DNA of 46,526 nt, taken from assembly GCA_022822545.1 (NCBI GenBank), contig JAJEBE010000028.1, positions 1-46,526 of the forward strand. Direction: 5' to 3'. Source of the DNA: Anaerolineae bacterium. GTDB taxonomy: Bacteria > Chloroflexota > Anaerolineae > Aggregatilineales > Phototrophicaceae. Below are positions 7,963 to 16,290 of the stretch, one piece after another (position 1 is the first letter of the stretch; the number at the start of each line of letters is the position of its first letter). The notes beneath the pieces are model-generated. The model saw only the letters and a program-made list of their open reading frames with translations, was not told where the DNA came from and searched no databases. The position numbers and the translations under genes are program-made.

Positions 7963-9615
7963 ATGGAACAGTTGCCGCTTTTTTCTAACGGCGTGGAGCT
8001 TCAAGCTCCGAAGTCATATAAGGGCATCTATGCGATGCACAAATACTGGTCAAAGAAACCACATAATCTTGTGGCCGCTTATATTGCGCGATTTAGTGAA
8101 CCGGGCGATGTGGTCCTTGATCCGTTTTGTGGCTCGGGTGTAACTGTGGTTGAAAGCGTCAGATTATGTCGCAAGGCGCTTGGTTTTGATATAAACCCAA
8201 TTGCTGTGTTCTTGACAAAGATGGGACTTGAACGTGTAGATATAGATAGATTGAAGGAGGCGTATGCAGCAATAGAATCAATGACAGTGCCGTTTATCGA
8301 AGAGCTCTACAGAACAGAGTGCCCCAATTGTGCAAACGAGAACGCATTAGCTACACATTTTATATGGCAAGACGGTTCAATTAGTGAAGTATGGGTGTCG
8401 TGCGCAGAATGTCGCACTTCGAAGGCAACCAAATCTCCTGATCGACGCGACATAGAGGCGATTCAGTCGTTAGATCGGCCCAATTGCTGGTATCCAAAGG
8501 TACCTCTTTATGAGAATGCTCGTATAAATGCAAAGAGCGGAATGAAGATTTCTGACCTCTTTACAGATAGAGCCTTGCATGCTTTATCGTTTCTCCTGAG
8601 CCAAATAGAAAAGATAGAGGATGTTCCAATAAGGAATACCTTGAGACTTTGTTTCAGTGCTTCTTTACCGCAGGCGAGTCGAATGGTTTTCGTTATTAGA
8701 AGACGTGGTAAGACAAGCGGTGGAGAAAACAAACCAAAAGCCGAAGTCGGGAGTTGGGTTATTGGGTACTGGATTCCAAAGGAACATTTTGAGATTAATG
8801 TATGGCGATGTTTCAAGAATCGCTTTAGGCGCATTATCAAGGGTAAGAGCGAGATAAGCGACGTGTTTCCCCGGCCTGTTGAGGAGTTCACGTCGATTGA
8901 GCATTTGGCCAGCACAAATGAAGGTTACTACGTAAACATTGGCAATGCTACGTGTCTGCCTATCGAAAGTGAATCAGTAGATTACATTTTTACCGATCCT
9001 CCGCACGGTAATCGGTTGCCATATCTTGAACTCAGTTTGATGTGGAACTCTTGGCTCGGACTCACGGATATAAATTGGGATGATGAAATTGTTGTTTCCG
9101 CTGCGAAGACACGGCATAAGAATCTCAAAGACTACCAGAGAAGACTAGCAGTAACATTGCGTGAACTCTGGCGTGTTTTGAAGCCGGGAAAGTATTTGTC
9201 CATCGCATTTAACAGTTTGGACGACAGCACCTGGCTCTCTCTCCTTAACTCATGTACACAAGCGGGTTTCAATTTACAGGAGATTCGGCCGCTAAAGTAT
9301 TCCGCGACCTCGGTAGTCCAGGATAATCGGAAGAATGCACTGAAGACGGACTTTGTGCTTACATTTCAAAAGAAACTGTCAAATATGAAGGGTGATATGC
9401 TCTTGAGCCAGAATCGCAGGGAAGTTAATGATATTATCAGCGATTTCCTTGAGAATCTTCCCGGGGGATGTGCACAGACTTACGACGTCTTGAATCATGT
9501 AATTGTAATTCAGGCAAAACAAGGTAGGTTTTCGCCAGTCAGTCTAATACTTGACACTCTGGAACAGAACTACCGGCGGTTCGTTGAACCTGGTTGGAAA
9601 TCAGGGAGCAACTAA
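7963..9615 (+). CDS. DNA methyltransferase of a restriction-modification pair
   Basis: This is a predicted S-adenosylmethionine-dependent DNA amino-methyltransferase of about 550 residues. The N-terminal MHKYWSKKPHNL (25-36) and DPFCGSGVTVVE (53-64) form the SAM-binding motif I. Two CxxC pairs (120-123 and 147-150) look like a zinc ribbon in the target-recognition part. The catalytic motif IV appears late as FTDPPHGNRLPYLELS (343-358); DPPY or DPPF/W is the usual form, so the His348 is notable. ATG 7963 is chosen because the homology-like part begins soon after; an upstream TTG at 7921 is possible. The stop is one base before the next gene's ATG, so the two are co-transcribed. Codon and base use is clearly more AT-rich than in the neighbours, a sign of transfer. 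Confidence 0.88.
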   Translation: MEQLPLFSNGVELQAPKSYKGIYAMHKYWSKKPHNLVAAYIARFSEPGDVVLDPFCGSGVTVVESVRLCRKALGFDINPIAVFLTKMGLERVDIDRLKEAYAAIESMTVPFIEELYRTECPNCANENALATHFIWQDGSISEVWVSCAECRTSKATKSPDRRDIEAIQSLDRPNCWYPKVPLYENARINAKSGMKISDLFTDRALHALSFLLSQIEKIEDVPIRNTLRLCFSASLPQASRMVFVIRRRGKTSGGENKPKAEVGSWVIGYWIPKEHFEINVWRCFKNRFRRIIKGKSEISDVFPRPVEEFTSIEHLASTNEGYYVNIGNATCLPIESESVDYIFTDPPHGNRLPYLELSLMWNSWLGLTDINWDDEIVVSAAKTRHKNLKDYQRRLAVTLRELWRVLKPGKYLSIAFNSLDDSTWLSLLNSCTQAGFNLQEIRPLKYSATSVVQDNRKNALKTDFVLTFQKKLSNMKGDMLLSQNRREVNDIISDFLENLPGGCAQTYDVLNHVIVIQAKQGRFSPVSLILDTLEQNYRRFVEPGWKSGSN

Positions 9616-9616
9616 A

Positions 9617-10723
9617 ATGTCAGCGTATTCACCGTTTGAACATCTTAACAGCCAATACGAAAACAATCACTTCAGCGATCTGATTAGTGAGGCGGATGGA
9701 ATATACTGGCTAAAATTAAGGTCTATTGCTCGAAAAGCACATCTTGCGGCTCTTTGCCAAAGAATGGGGATAGATTGCTCCGATGTCAGTTCTCGGGATC
9801 TCCTTGGGTTTGTGTATGATCACAGGCCGCCAACCCAAATCGTTGAAGAGTACATATCGGCAACCTACGAATCGGAGCGGTCTGTTCGCAGGTCTAACGA
9901 GGACTATTTGGTTTCACAACTATATCAGATGAGGGTTTTTGATTGGGGTGGGCTGTTTCAAAACAATCTGGAACGTACCATAGTCAACAATTACGTAAAA
10001 AAGATTAACGACTGGGATGAACTAAACCGCGCAATAGACGACGAACTACATTTCAGCCTGAAAGGCTATGTACGCTGTTCTTGGTACAATCATTGGTCCT
10101 CGATTCTTATTGAAGATATCTTCAAAGATCATGCTAATGTGCTGCCTACTATTGGACTAGCGAAACAAGTGGATTTTTTCATCAATGACTTTCCATTCGA
10201 CCTTAAAGTAACTTATTTCCCAGAAGGCTATATGAAACTACGTAGAAGAGCGAAAGGGCTGCGACCGGAATTTACCGTGCTCAAGCAATTCTGTCGCAAG
10301 TCTGGAATATGGTTTGAGTCCAAAAAGAAAGAGAAAGAGTTGTTCCCTGAACTAATGGCAAAAGTCGAAGAATTCCCGCACAGGGATGCCGAGAATTTTC
10401 TAGCTGAGTTAAATGGAATAAGGTCTGAGATAATCACAGAAACGTTGAATGACCCCAATGAGCTGTTGATCTGGCTCTATGAAAAACAAGGAGATCGGAG
10501 ATTCGACGCCGCCAATCGTTTTTTCCTGGTATTGATTGATCTGGATAATCTCGAAGAAAGTTGGAAACTGAAGCGAAACAAGAATCTCCTCTCTCCCGTC
10601 ATAAATGCTCATCTCGATAACTTTGAAGACGTGTTTATCGAAGATCTGAAATTACAATTCAACTGGAAAGGTGCCGTTTTCGAAACGTATGCAGATATTC
10701 TGCCGGTTGTCGTTGGTGGCTGA
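9617..10723 (+). CDS. Putative restriction endonuclease with a PD-(D/E)xK-like core
   Basis: A 368-residue protein that I do not recognise by family but that has the hallmarks of a restriction nuclease. It follows the methyltransferase by one base and shares its low GC. Residues 157-200 carry a PD-(D/E)xK-like pattern: Glu166 on a predicted helix (SSILIEDIFKDH), then KQVDFFINDFPFDLKVT with Asp186, Asp195 and Lys197. The ATG at 9617 is preceded by GGGAG at 9604-9608, a well-placed ribosome-binding site; the longer reading from 9551 would overlap the methyltransferase and is less likely. The probable role is to cut unmethylated DNA at the site the partner protects. The specificity cannot be told. 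The assignment is an inference from motif and context. Confidence 0.72.
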   Translation: MSAYSPFEHLNSQYENNHFSDLISEADGIYWLKLRSIARKAHLAALCQRMGIDCSDVSSRDLLGFVYDHRPPTQIVEEYISATYESERSVRRSNEDYLVSQLYQMRVFDWGGLFQNNLERTIVNNYVKKINDWDELNRAIDDELHFSLKGYVRCSWYNHWSSILIEDIFKDHANVLPTIGLAKQVDFFINDFPFDLKVTYFPEGYMKLRRRAKGLRPEFTVLKQFCRKSGIWFESKKKEKELFPELMAKVEEFPHRDAENFLAELNGIRSEIITETLNDPNELLIWLYEKQGDRRFDAANRFFLVLIDLDNLEESWKLKRNKNLLSPVINAHLDNFEDVFIEDLKLQFNWKGAVFETYADILPVVVGG

Positions 10724-10766
10724 AATTCTGCGATCCTACGCAAGCAAAATCACGGCACAATGCTAT

Positions 10767-11714
10767 CTAAGGTAACACCATCAGCTTCTCCCTCGCCCCC
10801 GCGATGAAGCGGCGGAAGCCCTCTTCCATATAGGGATGCGCGAACCAATCCGTGGGCGACATCATCGGCCGGGCGCTGGCGGCCAATTCAAACAGCGCCA
10901 AGTCCTCGCGATTCAGCGTCCAGCCGGCCGCGGCTTCGTATTCGCGCAGAAAGACATCAGCCGCCTCTGGTTCGCCCTCGACGAAGTAGCCCATCCGCGC
11001 GTAGGCGACATCGGCGGCAGGATGCCCGTACCCGGCTTCTTCCCAATCCAGCACAGCCGATATCTCATCGCCCTGCCACAAGATGTTGCCCGACCAGTAA
11101 TCGGTATGGGCGAAGCGCGGCTCGGCAGGCGCCCAGCGTCCCCAGCGGTCGTTCACCAGGTTCCAGACCAGCTCGCCATCCGGGTCGGCACGCATGTACT
11201 CCGGCGCGACGCCGTCCTTGATGAACCAGGCGACTTCAACATTGTCATCCATCAGATAGCGCTTGTCGGCTTCGCTGAAGGGCAGACGATGAATCCGGGC
11301 CAGCATCCGCGCCGTTGTCGCCGCGACTTTCGCCCAGCGCGCCGCTTGCGCCGGCAGCTCAATCGCTGTGCCAGCCACGAATTTGGTGACTATGCCGGGC
11401 AAGCCCAGCAGCGAGCCGTCTTCGTCCAGCAGCAGCGGAGCGGGCACGGGCACGCTGCCCGTTGTCAGCAGCTTCAACGCGTGAAACTCGCATTGCGGTT
11501 TGTCATGCCCGTCTTCATAATTGGCTGGGTTGTAGCGCCGAATGACGACCTTCCGCGTTGTTCCATCCTCACGCGCAGCTTCGACCAAATGCGTGAAATT
11601 GCTGTAGGTTCCGGGTAAGTCGCGCAGGCTATAGCGCGCTCCGCTCATGCCCAGCGCTTGCACGACACGTTCTATCGCATCCGCCGTCGGCGCCAAATCT
11701 TGATCTTTGCTCAT
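10767..11714 (-). CDS. APH-family phosphotransferase (small-molecule kinase)
   Basis: A 315-residue kinase of the aminoglycoside phosphotransferase/choline kinase fold. The Brenner-type motif HTDYWSGN (203-210) gives catalytic Asp205 and Asn210, and VLDWEEAGYGHPAADVAY (221-238) gives the metal-binding Asp223. VVIRRY near 56-61 is the ATP-lysine region of the family, with Arg in place of the usual Lys or a shifted Lys. Its start codon overlaps the stop of the fucosidase gene by 4 bases (ATGA), and that gene overlaps an MFS gene in the same way, so the three are one operon. Antibiotic resistance is unlikely in this setting. A sugar- or sugar-alcohol-phosphorylating role would fit the operon but is an inference. 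Confidence 0.85.
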   Translation of the reverse strand: MSKDQDLAPTADAIERVVQALGMSGARYSLRDLPGTYSNFTHLVEAAREDGTTRKVVIRRYNPANYEDGHDKPQCEFHALKLLTTGSVPVPAPLLLDEDGSLLGLPGIVTKFVAGTAIELPAQAARWAKVAATTARMLARIHRLPFSEADKRYLMDDNVEVAWFIKDGVAPEYMRADPDGELVWNLVNDRWGRWAPAEPRFAHTDYWSGNILWQGDEISAVLDWEEAGYGHPAADVAYARMGYFVEGEPEAADVFLREYEAAAGWTLNREDLALFELAASARPMMSPTDWFAHPYMEEGFRRFIAGAREKLMVLP

Positions 11715-13165
11715 CGCAGCGTCGCCTTGAAGGCGGCTGCCAAATCCGTCTTGAACTCCAGTCCGGTAACATCAATCGTCAAGCCGGCCGCCGACTGCGC
11801 CCAGGGCACCGGCTGATCCGATTCCAGCAGCGACACATGCTTGATGCCGACCGAATCGTCCAGCGCCTCAAAGGCAACTGACTTCTCCGGAATGCCCAGC
11901 GCCATCGCATATACCGTTTTGCCGTCTTTGGATTGCGTATAGCGCCGGTCATCGGCATTGCACTTGTCATACTCCCAGAACTTGTGCCCGCGCCGCTGCA
12001 CGATCAGCTTCGCCTCATCGCCCTCGCCATGCGTTGTCCAGGGCAGGGTTCCGTAGATCGCTTCGCCGTTCAGGTCCAGCCAGGCGCCTAATTCCAGCAG
12101 GGGTTTCCTTTGTCCTTCAGGGATTCTTCCAGCCGGCGTCGGCGACAGGGACAGCATCATGGTGCCGCCGCGCGCGCTGCAATCGACCAGCTTGCTCAGC
12201 AGGGTATGCCCGCTGGCGTATTGCTGATTTTCGACCCAGCCCCAGGATTGATCGCCGATGCGCATATCATCGTTCCAGGGCCGCTCGAAGCGCGCTGGCC
12301 GGTCCCGCCCCGATTCAAAATTGATCACGCCGAAATCGGGATGGAAGTTATATTGCATGCTCACCGGCAGCTTATTCAGCACCAGCACTTCGGCGCCCCA
12401 AGCCCGCGCCTGATTCAGATAATGCGCCAGGATCTCCAGCGCCGTCGCCTCATAGCCGTCTTCGCGGAACTTCCCGCCGTCGAACCACATCATATCCGGC
12501 TGATACTTGTCGATGACCTCCCGCACTTTCAGCTGCCATTGGGCGAAGAAGTCTTCGAATTTGCTCGTCTGCCGCACCCAGTAGAAATCGGCGTATTCGG
12601 GATCAAAAAGCTCCCAGCCCTGCGCCAGACCTTGCGCGACCGCCGCCTCGTCAAAACTCTGATCCCACTGATTCCAGCCGGGCAGAAACCAGTTGAAGCC
12701 GCGGATGATATGGAAGGGCGCGACAAGACGCAAATCGCGCTCCTGCAGCGCCGCCGCCAGCTCGCCATAAAGATCGCGCTTGGGGCCCATCTTTCCCGCA
12801 TTCCAGCGGTAGACATCGCTGTCCCACAAGCCAAAGCCATCGTGATGCGCCAGCGAGAAACCGGCGTAGCGCGCGCCGCTGGCGGCGAACAACTCGGCCC
12901 ACTCCTCCGGATCGTAATGCTCGGCGGTGAAGCCGTCGATGAAGCGGGTATAGCCATACTCCGCCGGCGAGCCAAAAGTCTCCGTATGTCGTCGGTGAAT
13001 CTCGTGCGAGGGGTCGTGCATCCACTTGCCGTACCACTCATTGCCAAAACCGGGCACGGCGTAAATCCCCCAATGGGCGTACAAGCCAAACTTGCTATCG
13101 CTGAACCATCCCGGCACCTCATGCTCTGTCAGGGATTCCCAACTCGCTTCGTATCTCCCGCTCAT
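11711..13165 (-). CDS. Alpha-L-fucosidase, GH29 (third of four)
   Basis: A 484-residue GH29 enzyme. Motifs are SKFGLYAHWGIYAVPGFGNEWY (24-45), LAHHDGFGLW (105-114) and DMMWFDGGKF (224-233), with Asp229 as expected nucleophile. It shares the GNEWY segment and a KMGPKRDLYGELAAAL stretch with the fucosidase at 3268, marking the same subgroup, but the two are far from identical. There is no signal peptide. The C-terminal 110 residues form a small beta domain. The gene sits between an MFS transporter and an APH-type kinase with 4-base overlaps on both sides, so transport, hydrolysis and perhaps phosphorylation are translated together. The preferred fucosyl linkage cannot be deduced. Confidence 0.92.
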   Translation of the reverse strand: MSGRYEASWESLTEHEVPGWFSDSKFGLYAHWGIYAVPGFGNEWYGKWMHDPSHEIHRRHTETFGSPAEYGYTRFIDGFTAEHYDPEEWAELFAASGARYAGFSLAHHDGFGLWDSDVYRWNAGKMGPKRDLYGELAAALQERDLRLVAPFHIIRGFNWFLPGWNQWDQSFDEAAVAQGLAQGWELFDPEYADFYWVRQTSKFEDFFAQWQLKVREVIDKYQPDMMWFDGGKFREDGYEATALEILAHYLNQARAWGAEVLVLNKLPVSMQYNFHPDFGVINFESGRDRPARFERPWNDDMRIGDQSWGWVENQQYASGHTLLSKLVDCSARGGTMMLSLSPTPAGRIPEGQRKPLLELGAWLDLNGEAIYGTLPWTTHGEGDEAKLIVQRRGHKFWEYDKCNADDRRYTQSKDGKTVYAMALGIPEKSVAFEALDDSVGIKHVSLLESDQPVPWAQSAAGLTIDVTGLEFKTDLAAAFKATLR

Positions 13166-14436
13166 CGCTTCTCCTTTTCGCCATCGCCAAGCTCAAATCG
13201 CGGCTCCCGCACCCAAAACATTAACAGCGCGCCGCCAATAAGTCCAAACAGCAGGGAAACGCCGAACAAGGTCTCCATGCCTAATGCCCCGACCATCCAG
13301 CCCGCCAGCACCGGACCGGCGAATGTCACCGGCGCAATCAGCGTATTGGTCAAGCCGATGTAAGTCGGCTGTTCGGCCGGGGAGGCGAATTCCAACACGA
13401 TATTAAAATGCGACACGCCATCGCTCGCGATCGCCAGGGCTAGCAAAATGAAGGCCGGCGCCAATCCGAGTACGCTGGTTGAGCTGAGCGCGAGAATGGC
13501 CGCCAGCGCCATGCCCCCGGCCGATATCACTAGGTTGCGCTTATGCCCCCAGCGGTCGCCCAGCCAGCCGAAGAGCAGCCGCAGAACCGCCTGCGAGCCG
13601 ATGAATATGGCGTTCAGCAAGCCGATGTCAGCGCCGGTCAGGGCGTATCGGTTATCGCCGAAAATGATGAAAAAACTCAGGGCCATCATGCTCAGGCGCA
13701 GGGCGGCGTAGCCGATCAGGAAGCGGCGATAATTGGCATGCCCGCGCAGGACCGTCGGCAGGCGCCGCAGATAATGCCGCAGCGGAATCGTCGGCTTGAT
13801 ATCTTCGCTGGCCGGCTCGCGCGTCAGCGACAGCCAGAACCAGGACAGCGCCATCACGCCGCCGGCCAAAAGGAAGGCCAGCGAGAAATTGCCCGGGAAC
13901 GCGACCGCGTCCAATATCCGCCCGACGAAATAGGCGCCGGCAACACCGAGCAGCAGACCGCCGAAATCCGCCATGCCAAAGAAGATGCCGCGCCGCCGCA
14001 GCGGTATCACCTTGCCGATCATGGTGAACCAGGCCGGCGTGACGATGCCGCCGCCGAAGGCCGCAATGGCGATGCCGACGAAGAACAGCGCCAAAGCCAA
14101 ACCCGGCGCGTTCAGCCCGAACAAGAGCAAAGCCAAGCCGATCAGGGGGTAGGGCAGGCGCTGCAGCAAGCCGCTGCCCAGCAATACAAAAGGCAGCTTG
14201 CGCCGCATGCGCTCGGCGTGGTTGGCCACAAACAACTGCGGCAGCAGAAAGGACACGCTGAATATCGCCGGGATCAAGCCCACCGCCACCGGCGAGTCGG
14301 TGAGCTGGCTGACCAGCAGGGGCATGATGGTCTCTTGGGAAACCAGGCTGATCGCCAAGGTATAGAACATATTATCCAGCAGGTTGACGCCAAAGTTCCA
14401 GTTGTCGTCTTTGCCGCGATGCTCTGATTCACTCAT
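13162..14436 (-). CDS. MFS transporter (first of two paralogues)
   Basis: A 424-residue inner-membrane protein with about 12 hydrophobic helices in two six-helix halves separated by a charged loop (RREPAS-like region near 205-225). The loop between helices 2 and 3 reads NHAERMRRKLPF, and the one between helices 8 and 9 reads GWLGDRWGHKRN, the classical MFS loop signature. It is a clear paralogue of the protein encoded at 14641-15930 (shared ETIMPLL.SQLT, VGLIPAIFS, LPQLF.ANHAER, PAWFTMIGKV). It does not look like the FucP fucose permease. Its gene starts the MFS-fucosidase-kinase operon, so import of a fucoside or of released sugar is the likely role, by inference. Efflux cannot be ruled out. 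Confidence 0.88.
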   Translation of the reverse strand: MSESEHRGKDDNWNFGVNLLDNMFYTLAISLVSQETIMPLLVSQLTDSPVAVGLIPAIFSVSFLLPQLFVANHAERMRRKLPFVLLGSGLLQRLPYPLIGLALLLFGLNAPGLALALFFVGIAIAAFGGGIVTPAWFTMIGKVIPLRRRGIFFGMADFGGLLLGVAGAYFVGRILDAVAFPGNFSLAFLLAGGVMALSWFWLSLTREPASEDIKPTIPLRHYLRRLPTVLRGHANYRRFLIGYAALRLSMMALSFFIIFGDNRYALTGADIGLLNAIFIGSQAVLRLLFGWLGDRWGHKRNLVISAGGMALAAILALSSTSVLGLAPAFILLALAIASDGVSHFNIVLEFASPAEQPTYIGLTNTLIAPVTFAGPVLAGWMVGALGMETLFGVSLLFGLIGGALLMFWVREPRFELGDGEKEKR

Positions 14437-14482
14437 GTGATCTCACAATCCAAGCCGCCCGCCTTTGGTCTACCCCCCTCGG

Positions 14483-14504
14483 TCCCCCCATATCAATGGG
14501 GGGA
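14483..14504. repeat. Perfect GC-rich hairpin
   Basis: TCCCCCCAT and ATGGGGGGA form a perfect 9-bp stem around the loop ATCA. It lies 47 bases upstream of the first MFS gene and about 140 bases past the end of the second. No T-run follows on either strand, so it is not a typical intrinsic terminator. A related CCCCCCATTGA string occurs at about 1603, suggesting a second dispersed repeat type. Confidence 0.5.
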
Positions 14505-14524
14505 AGTCTGCCGCCAGATAGCAG

Positions 14525-14626
14525 AGTCTGTCCCTGCGACTTGTGGTTTCGGGCGACATGGTATGTCGCCCCTACAGATCGTTGTTTTGGCGAAATTTGC
14601 ATTATTTTATCGGTTCTAATTCTGTG
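14525..14626. mobile_element. MITE-like repeat copy B, with REP hairpin
   Basis: A degenerate left end (AGTCTGTCCCTGCGACTTGT, from 14525) resembles the TTAGTCGTGCGAC part of other copies. The REP-like hairpin is at 14551-14575: stem GGGCGACAT/ATGTCGCCC, loop GGT, then CTAC. Note that the stem changes are compensated on both arms relative to other copies. The right end GCATTATTTTATCGGTTCTA (from 14599) matches the copies at 17747 and 18884. It lies between the two MFS genes. Confidence 0.6.
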
Positions 14627-14640
14627 TCCGTGGAACAACT

Positions 14641-15930
14641 CTACGCATTGATCTCGCCCACCGGCTCGGGCGGGATATGCCGCGGCTCCTTCACCCAGAG
14701 CAGGAGCAGCGCGCCGCCGATCAGGCCGCAGGCCATCATCAACTCAAAGAGCCGGTTGAAGCCGCTGCCGGCCGCCCAGCCGCCGATGATCGGCGCCAGG
14801 AAGACCACCGGCGCCAGCAAGGTATTGGTCAAGCCGATGAAGGTCGGCTGATCTTCGGGCAAGGCGAATTCCAGGACGATGTTCAGATGCGAGATGCGGT
14901 CCGCCGCCAGGGCTGTGCCCAGCAAGGCGAATGCCGGTATCAAGCCGAGCATATTGCTGGCGAAGGAAGCCAGCAGGGCCGATAGCGCGGCCGCGAAGGC
15001 GAAGAGCATCAGATTAAATTTGTGGCCTTGACGATCCCCCAGCCAGCCCAGCGCCAATTGCATCACCGCCTGACTGCCCAGCAAGACCGCCGTCAGCGCC
15101 CCCACATCGGCGCCTGTCAGGTTGAAATTCTCGTTGCCATAAACGATGAAAAAACTGCTGCCCATCAAGCTCAGGCGGCTGATCGAATAACTCAGCAAGA
15201 AGCGCCGGAAATTGTGATTGCCGCGCAGTATCCCGGGCAGCCGCCGGAAATATCGCCGCAGCGGAATATGCTCCTTGACCACCGGGCTTTCGGGCTCGCG
15301 GTTCAAGGACAAGCCGACCCAGGAGATGCCCATGAAGACCGCCGCCGCCAGGAAGAGGGTCGCGAAGTTCTGCGGGTAGCCGAAGTCGTCCAGGATGATG
15401 CCGACGAAAAAGGCGCCGACGATTCCCATCAAGGTGCCCAAGCCGTCGCTGACGCCGAAGAAGATGCCGCGCCGGTTTACGGGCAGGACCTTGCCGATCA
15501 TCGTGAACCAGGCCGGCGTCGCCACCCCCGCGCCAAAGGCTCCCAGACCAATCACCAGATAGACCGCGAGCAAGGCCACGGTCGGCGCGTCCTGGGCGAA
15601 AAACAGCACGGCGAAGCCGGCGAAGAAATAGGGCACCCGCTCCAGCAGGCCGCCGATCAGCATGACAAAAGGCAGCTTGCGCTTGAGGCGCTCGGCGTGG
15701 TTGGCCGCGAATAACTGCGGCAGGTAGAAGGAGATGCTGAATATCGCCGGCACCAGGCCGATCGCGATCTTCGACTCGGTCAATTCGCTGATCAGCAGCG
15801 GCATGATCGTCTCGCGCGATATCAAGCTGAAAGCCAGCGTGATGAAGGTGATGTCGATCAGATTGACCGAAAAATTCCAGCGCAAGTTTTTCTCTACCAA
15901 GGGATCCACTTTTACAGCCAATACAGTCAC
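14641..15930 (-). CDS. MFS transporter (second of two paralogues)
   Basis: A 429-residue, 12-helix major facilitator protein in the inner membrane. It shares long stretches with the MFS protein at 13162-14436 (SRETIMPLLISELTESKIAI, IGLVPAIFSISFYLPQLFAA, NHAERLKRKLPF, GVATPAWFTMIGKVLP, GWLGDRQGHKFN), so the two arose by duplication. They are separated by a repeat-filled 204-bp gap and the same strand and order suggest tandem duplication. The substrate is not identifiable from sequence; fucosides or related oligosaccharides are suggested by the neighbouring GH29 genes. The upstream neighbour on the same strand is another fucosidase gene across another repeat cluster. Confidence 0.87.
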   Translation of the reverse strand: MTVLAVKVDPLVEKNLRWNFSVNLIDITFITLAFSLISRETIMPLLISELTESKIAIGLVPAIFSISFYLPQLFAANHAERLKRKLPFVMLIGGLLERVPYFFAGFAVLFFAQDAPTVALLAVYLVIGLGAFGAGVATPAWFTMIGKVLPVNRRGIFFGVSDGLGTLMGIVGAFFVGIILDDFGYPQNFATLFLAAAVFMGISWVGLSLNREPESPVVKEHIPLRRYFRRLPGILRGNHNFRRFLLSYSISRLSLMGSSFFIVYGNENFNLTGADVGALTAVLLGSQAVMQLALGWLGDRQGHKFNLMLFAFAAALSALLASFASNMLGLIPAFALLGTALAADRISHLNIVLEFALPEDQPTFIGLTNTLLAPVVFLAPIIGGWAAGSGFNRLFELMMACGLIGGALLLLWVKEPRHIPPEPVGEINA

Positions 15931-15995
15931 CTATTCTTTTTTGTCCGTTCTGCGAAGCATCCGAATATTAACATTTTCCACTCACATCAGAATCT

Positions 15996-16018
15996 GTAGA
16001 GCGACCCTTTGGCCGCCC
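15996..16018 (+). repeat. Degenerate REP-like hairpin, opposite orientation
   Basis: GTAG (15996-15999) is followed by AGCGACCC, TTT and GGCCGCCC, an imperfect version of the dispersed hairpin in the reverse orientation. The stem has mismatches, so this is a weak copy. Confidence 0.4.
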
Positions 16019-16035
16019 ATAAACTCTATGCCTTC

Positions 16036-16127
16036 AGTAGTTCTATGTTAGTCCTGCGAAAAATCGCGTTGTTTATCGTGGCATATTTTTGGGCTTTATT
16101 CTCGCATCATTTACTTGGAACTACTTC
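16036..16127. mobile_element. MITE-like repeat copy C1, without REP hairpin
   Basis: The left end AGTAGTTCTATGTTAGTCCT (from 16036) and the right end GCATCATTTACTTGGAACTA (from 16104) match the ends of the family. The interior, including a TATTTTTGGGCTTTATTCTC stretch, resembles the right half of other copies, but no GGGCGAC hairpin is present. This shows that the hairpin is not needed for the ends to be kept. Confidence 0.5.
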
Positions 16128-16130
16128 AGC

Positions 16131-16254
16131 AAATCCAAGCAAGTAATGAAAGTCTTGGAGAATGCTCAGAGAACAGGTTTCGGGCGACCTGATAGGTCGC
16201 CCCTACGAGATCTCTTGGAGTGTAGTTTGCACGATAAACTTGGTTCTACTTCTG
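16131..16254. mobile_element. MITE-like repeat copy C2, with REP hairpin
   Basis: The left end has ATCCAAGCAAGTAATG (compare GACCAAGCAAGTCG at 18892). The REP hairpin is at 16182-16206: stem GGGCGACCT/AGGTCGCCC, loop GAT, then CTAC. The right end ACGATAAACTTGGTTCTACT (from 16231) is, when inverted, nearly the same as the left end of the copy at 17747, giving terminal inverted repeats. It directly follows copy C1. Confidence 0.62.
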
Positions 16255-16290
16255 TGTCTCTGTGGCGAAAAAACCTGTGACGACTCCGCA

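Larger units (their letters stand above)
15931..16290. other. Gene-free, repeat-filled gap
   Basis: This 360-bp gap holds a degenerate REP-like hairpin (15996-16018), two adjacent MITE-like copies (16036-16127 and 16131-16254), and a trailing TCTGTGTCTCTGTGG string at about 16251-16265. No ORF here looks real. Apart from these repeats, the promoter of the second MFS gene must lie in its first part, but I could not identify it. Confidence 0.6.

Noticed and set aside
9551..9616. Earlier start of the putative endonuclease, inside the methyltransferase gene
   Set aside because: The extra 22 residues overlap the methyltransferase end, and ATG 9617 has a well-placed GGGAG.
10767..11714. APH-like kinase as an antibiotic-resistance gene
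   Set aside because: It is translationally coupled to a fucosidase and transporter, and the motif is shared by many small-molecule kinases.
12110..13363. 417-residue plus-strand frame opposite the third fucosidase
   Set aside because: Antisense to a GH29 gene with all family motifs intact; composition-driven shadow.
14483..14504. GC-rich perfect hairpin as an intrinsic terminator of the second MFS gene
   Set aside because: No T-run follows on either strand and it lies about 140 bases past the stop.
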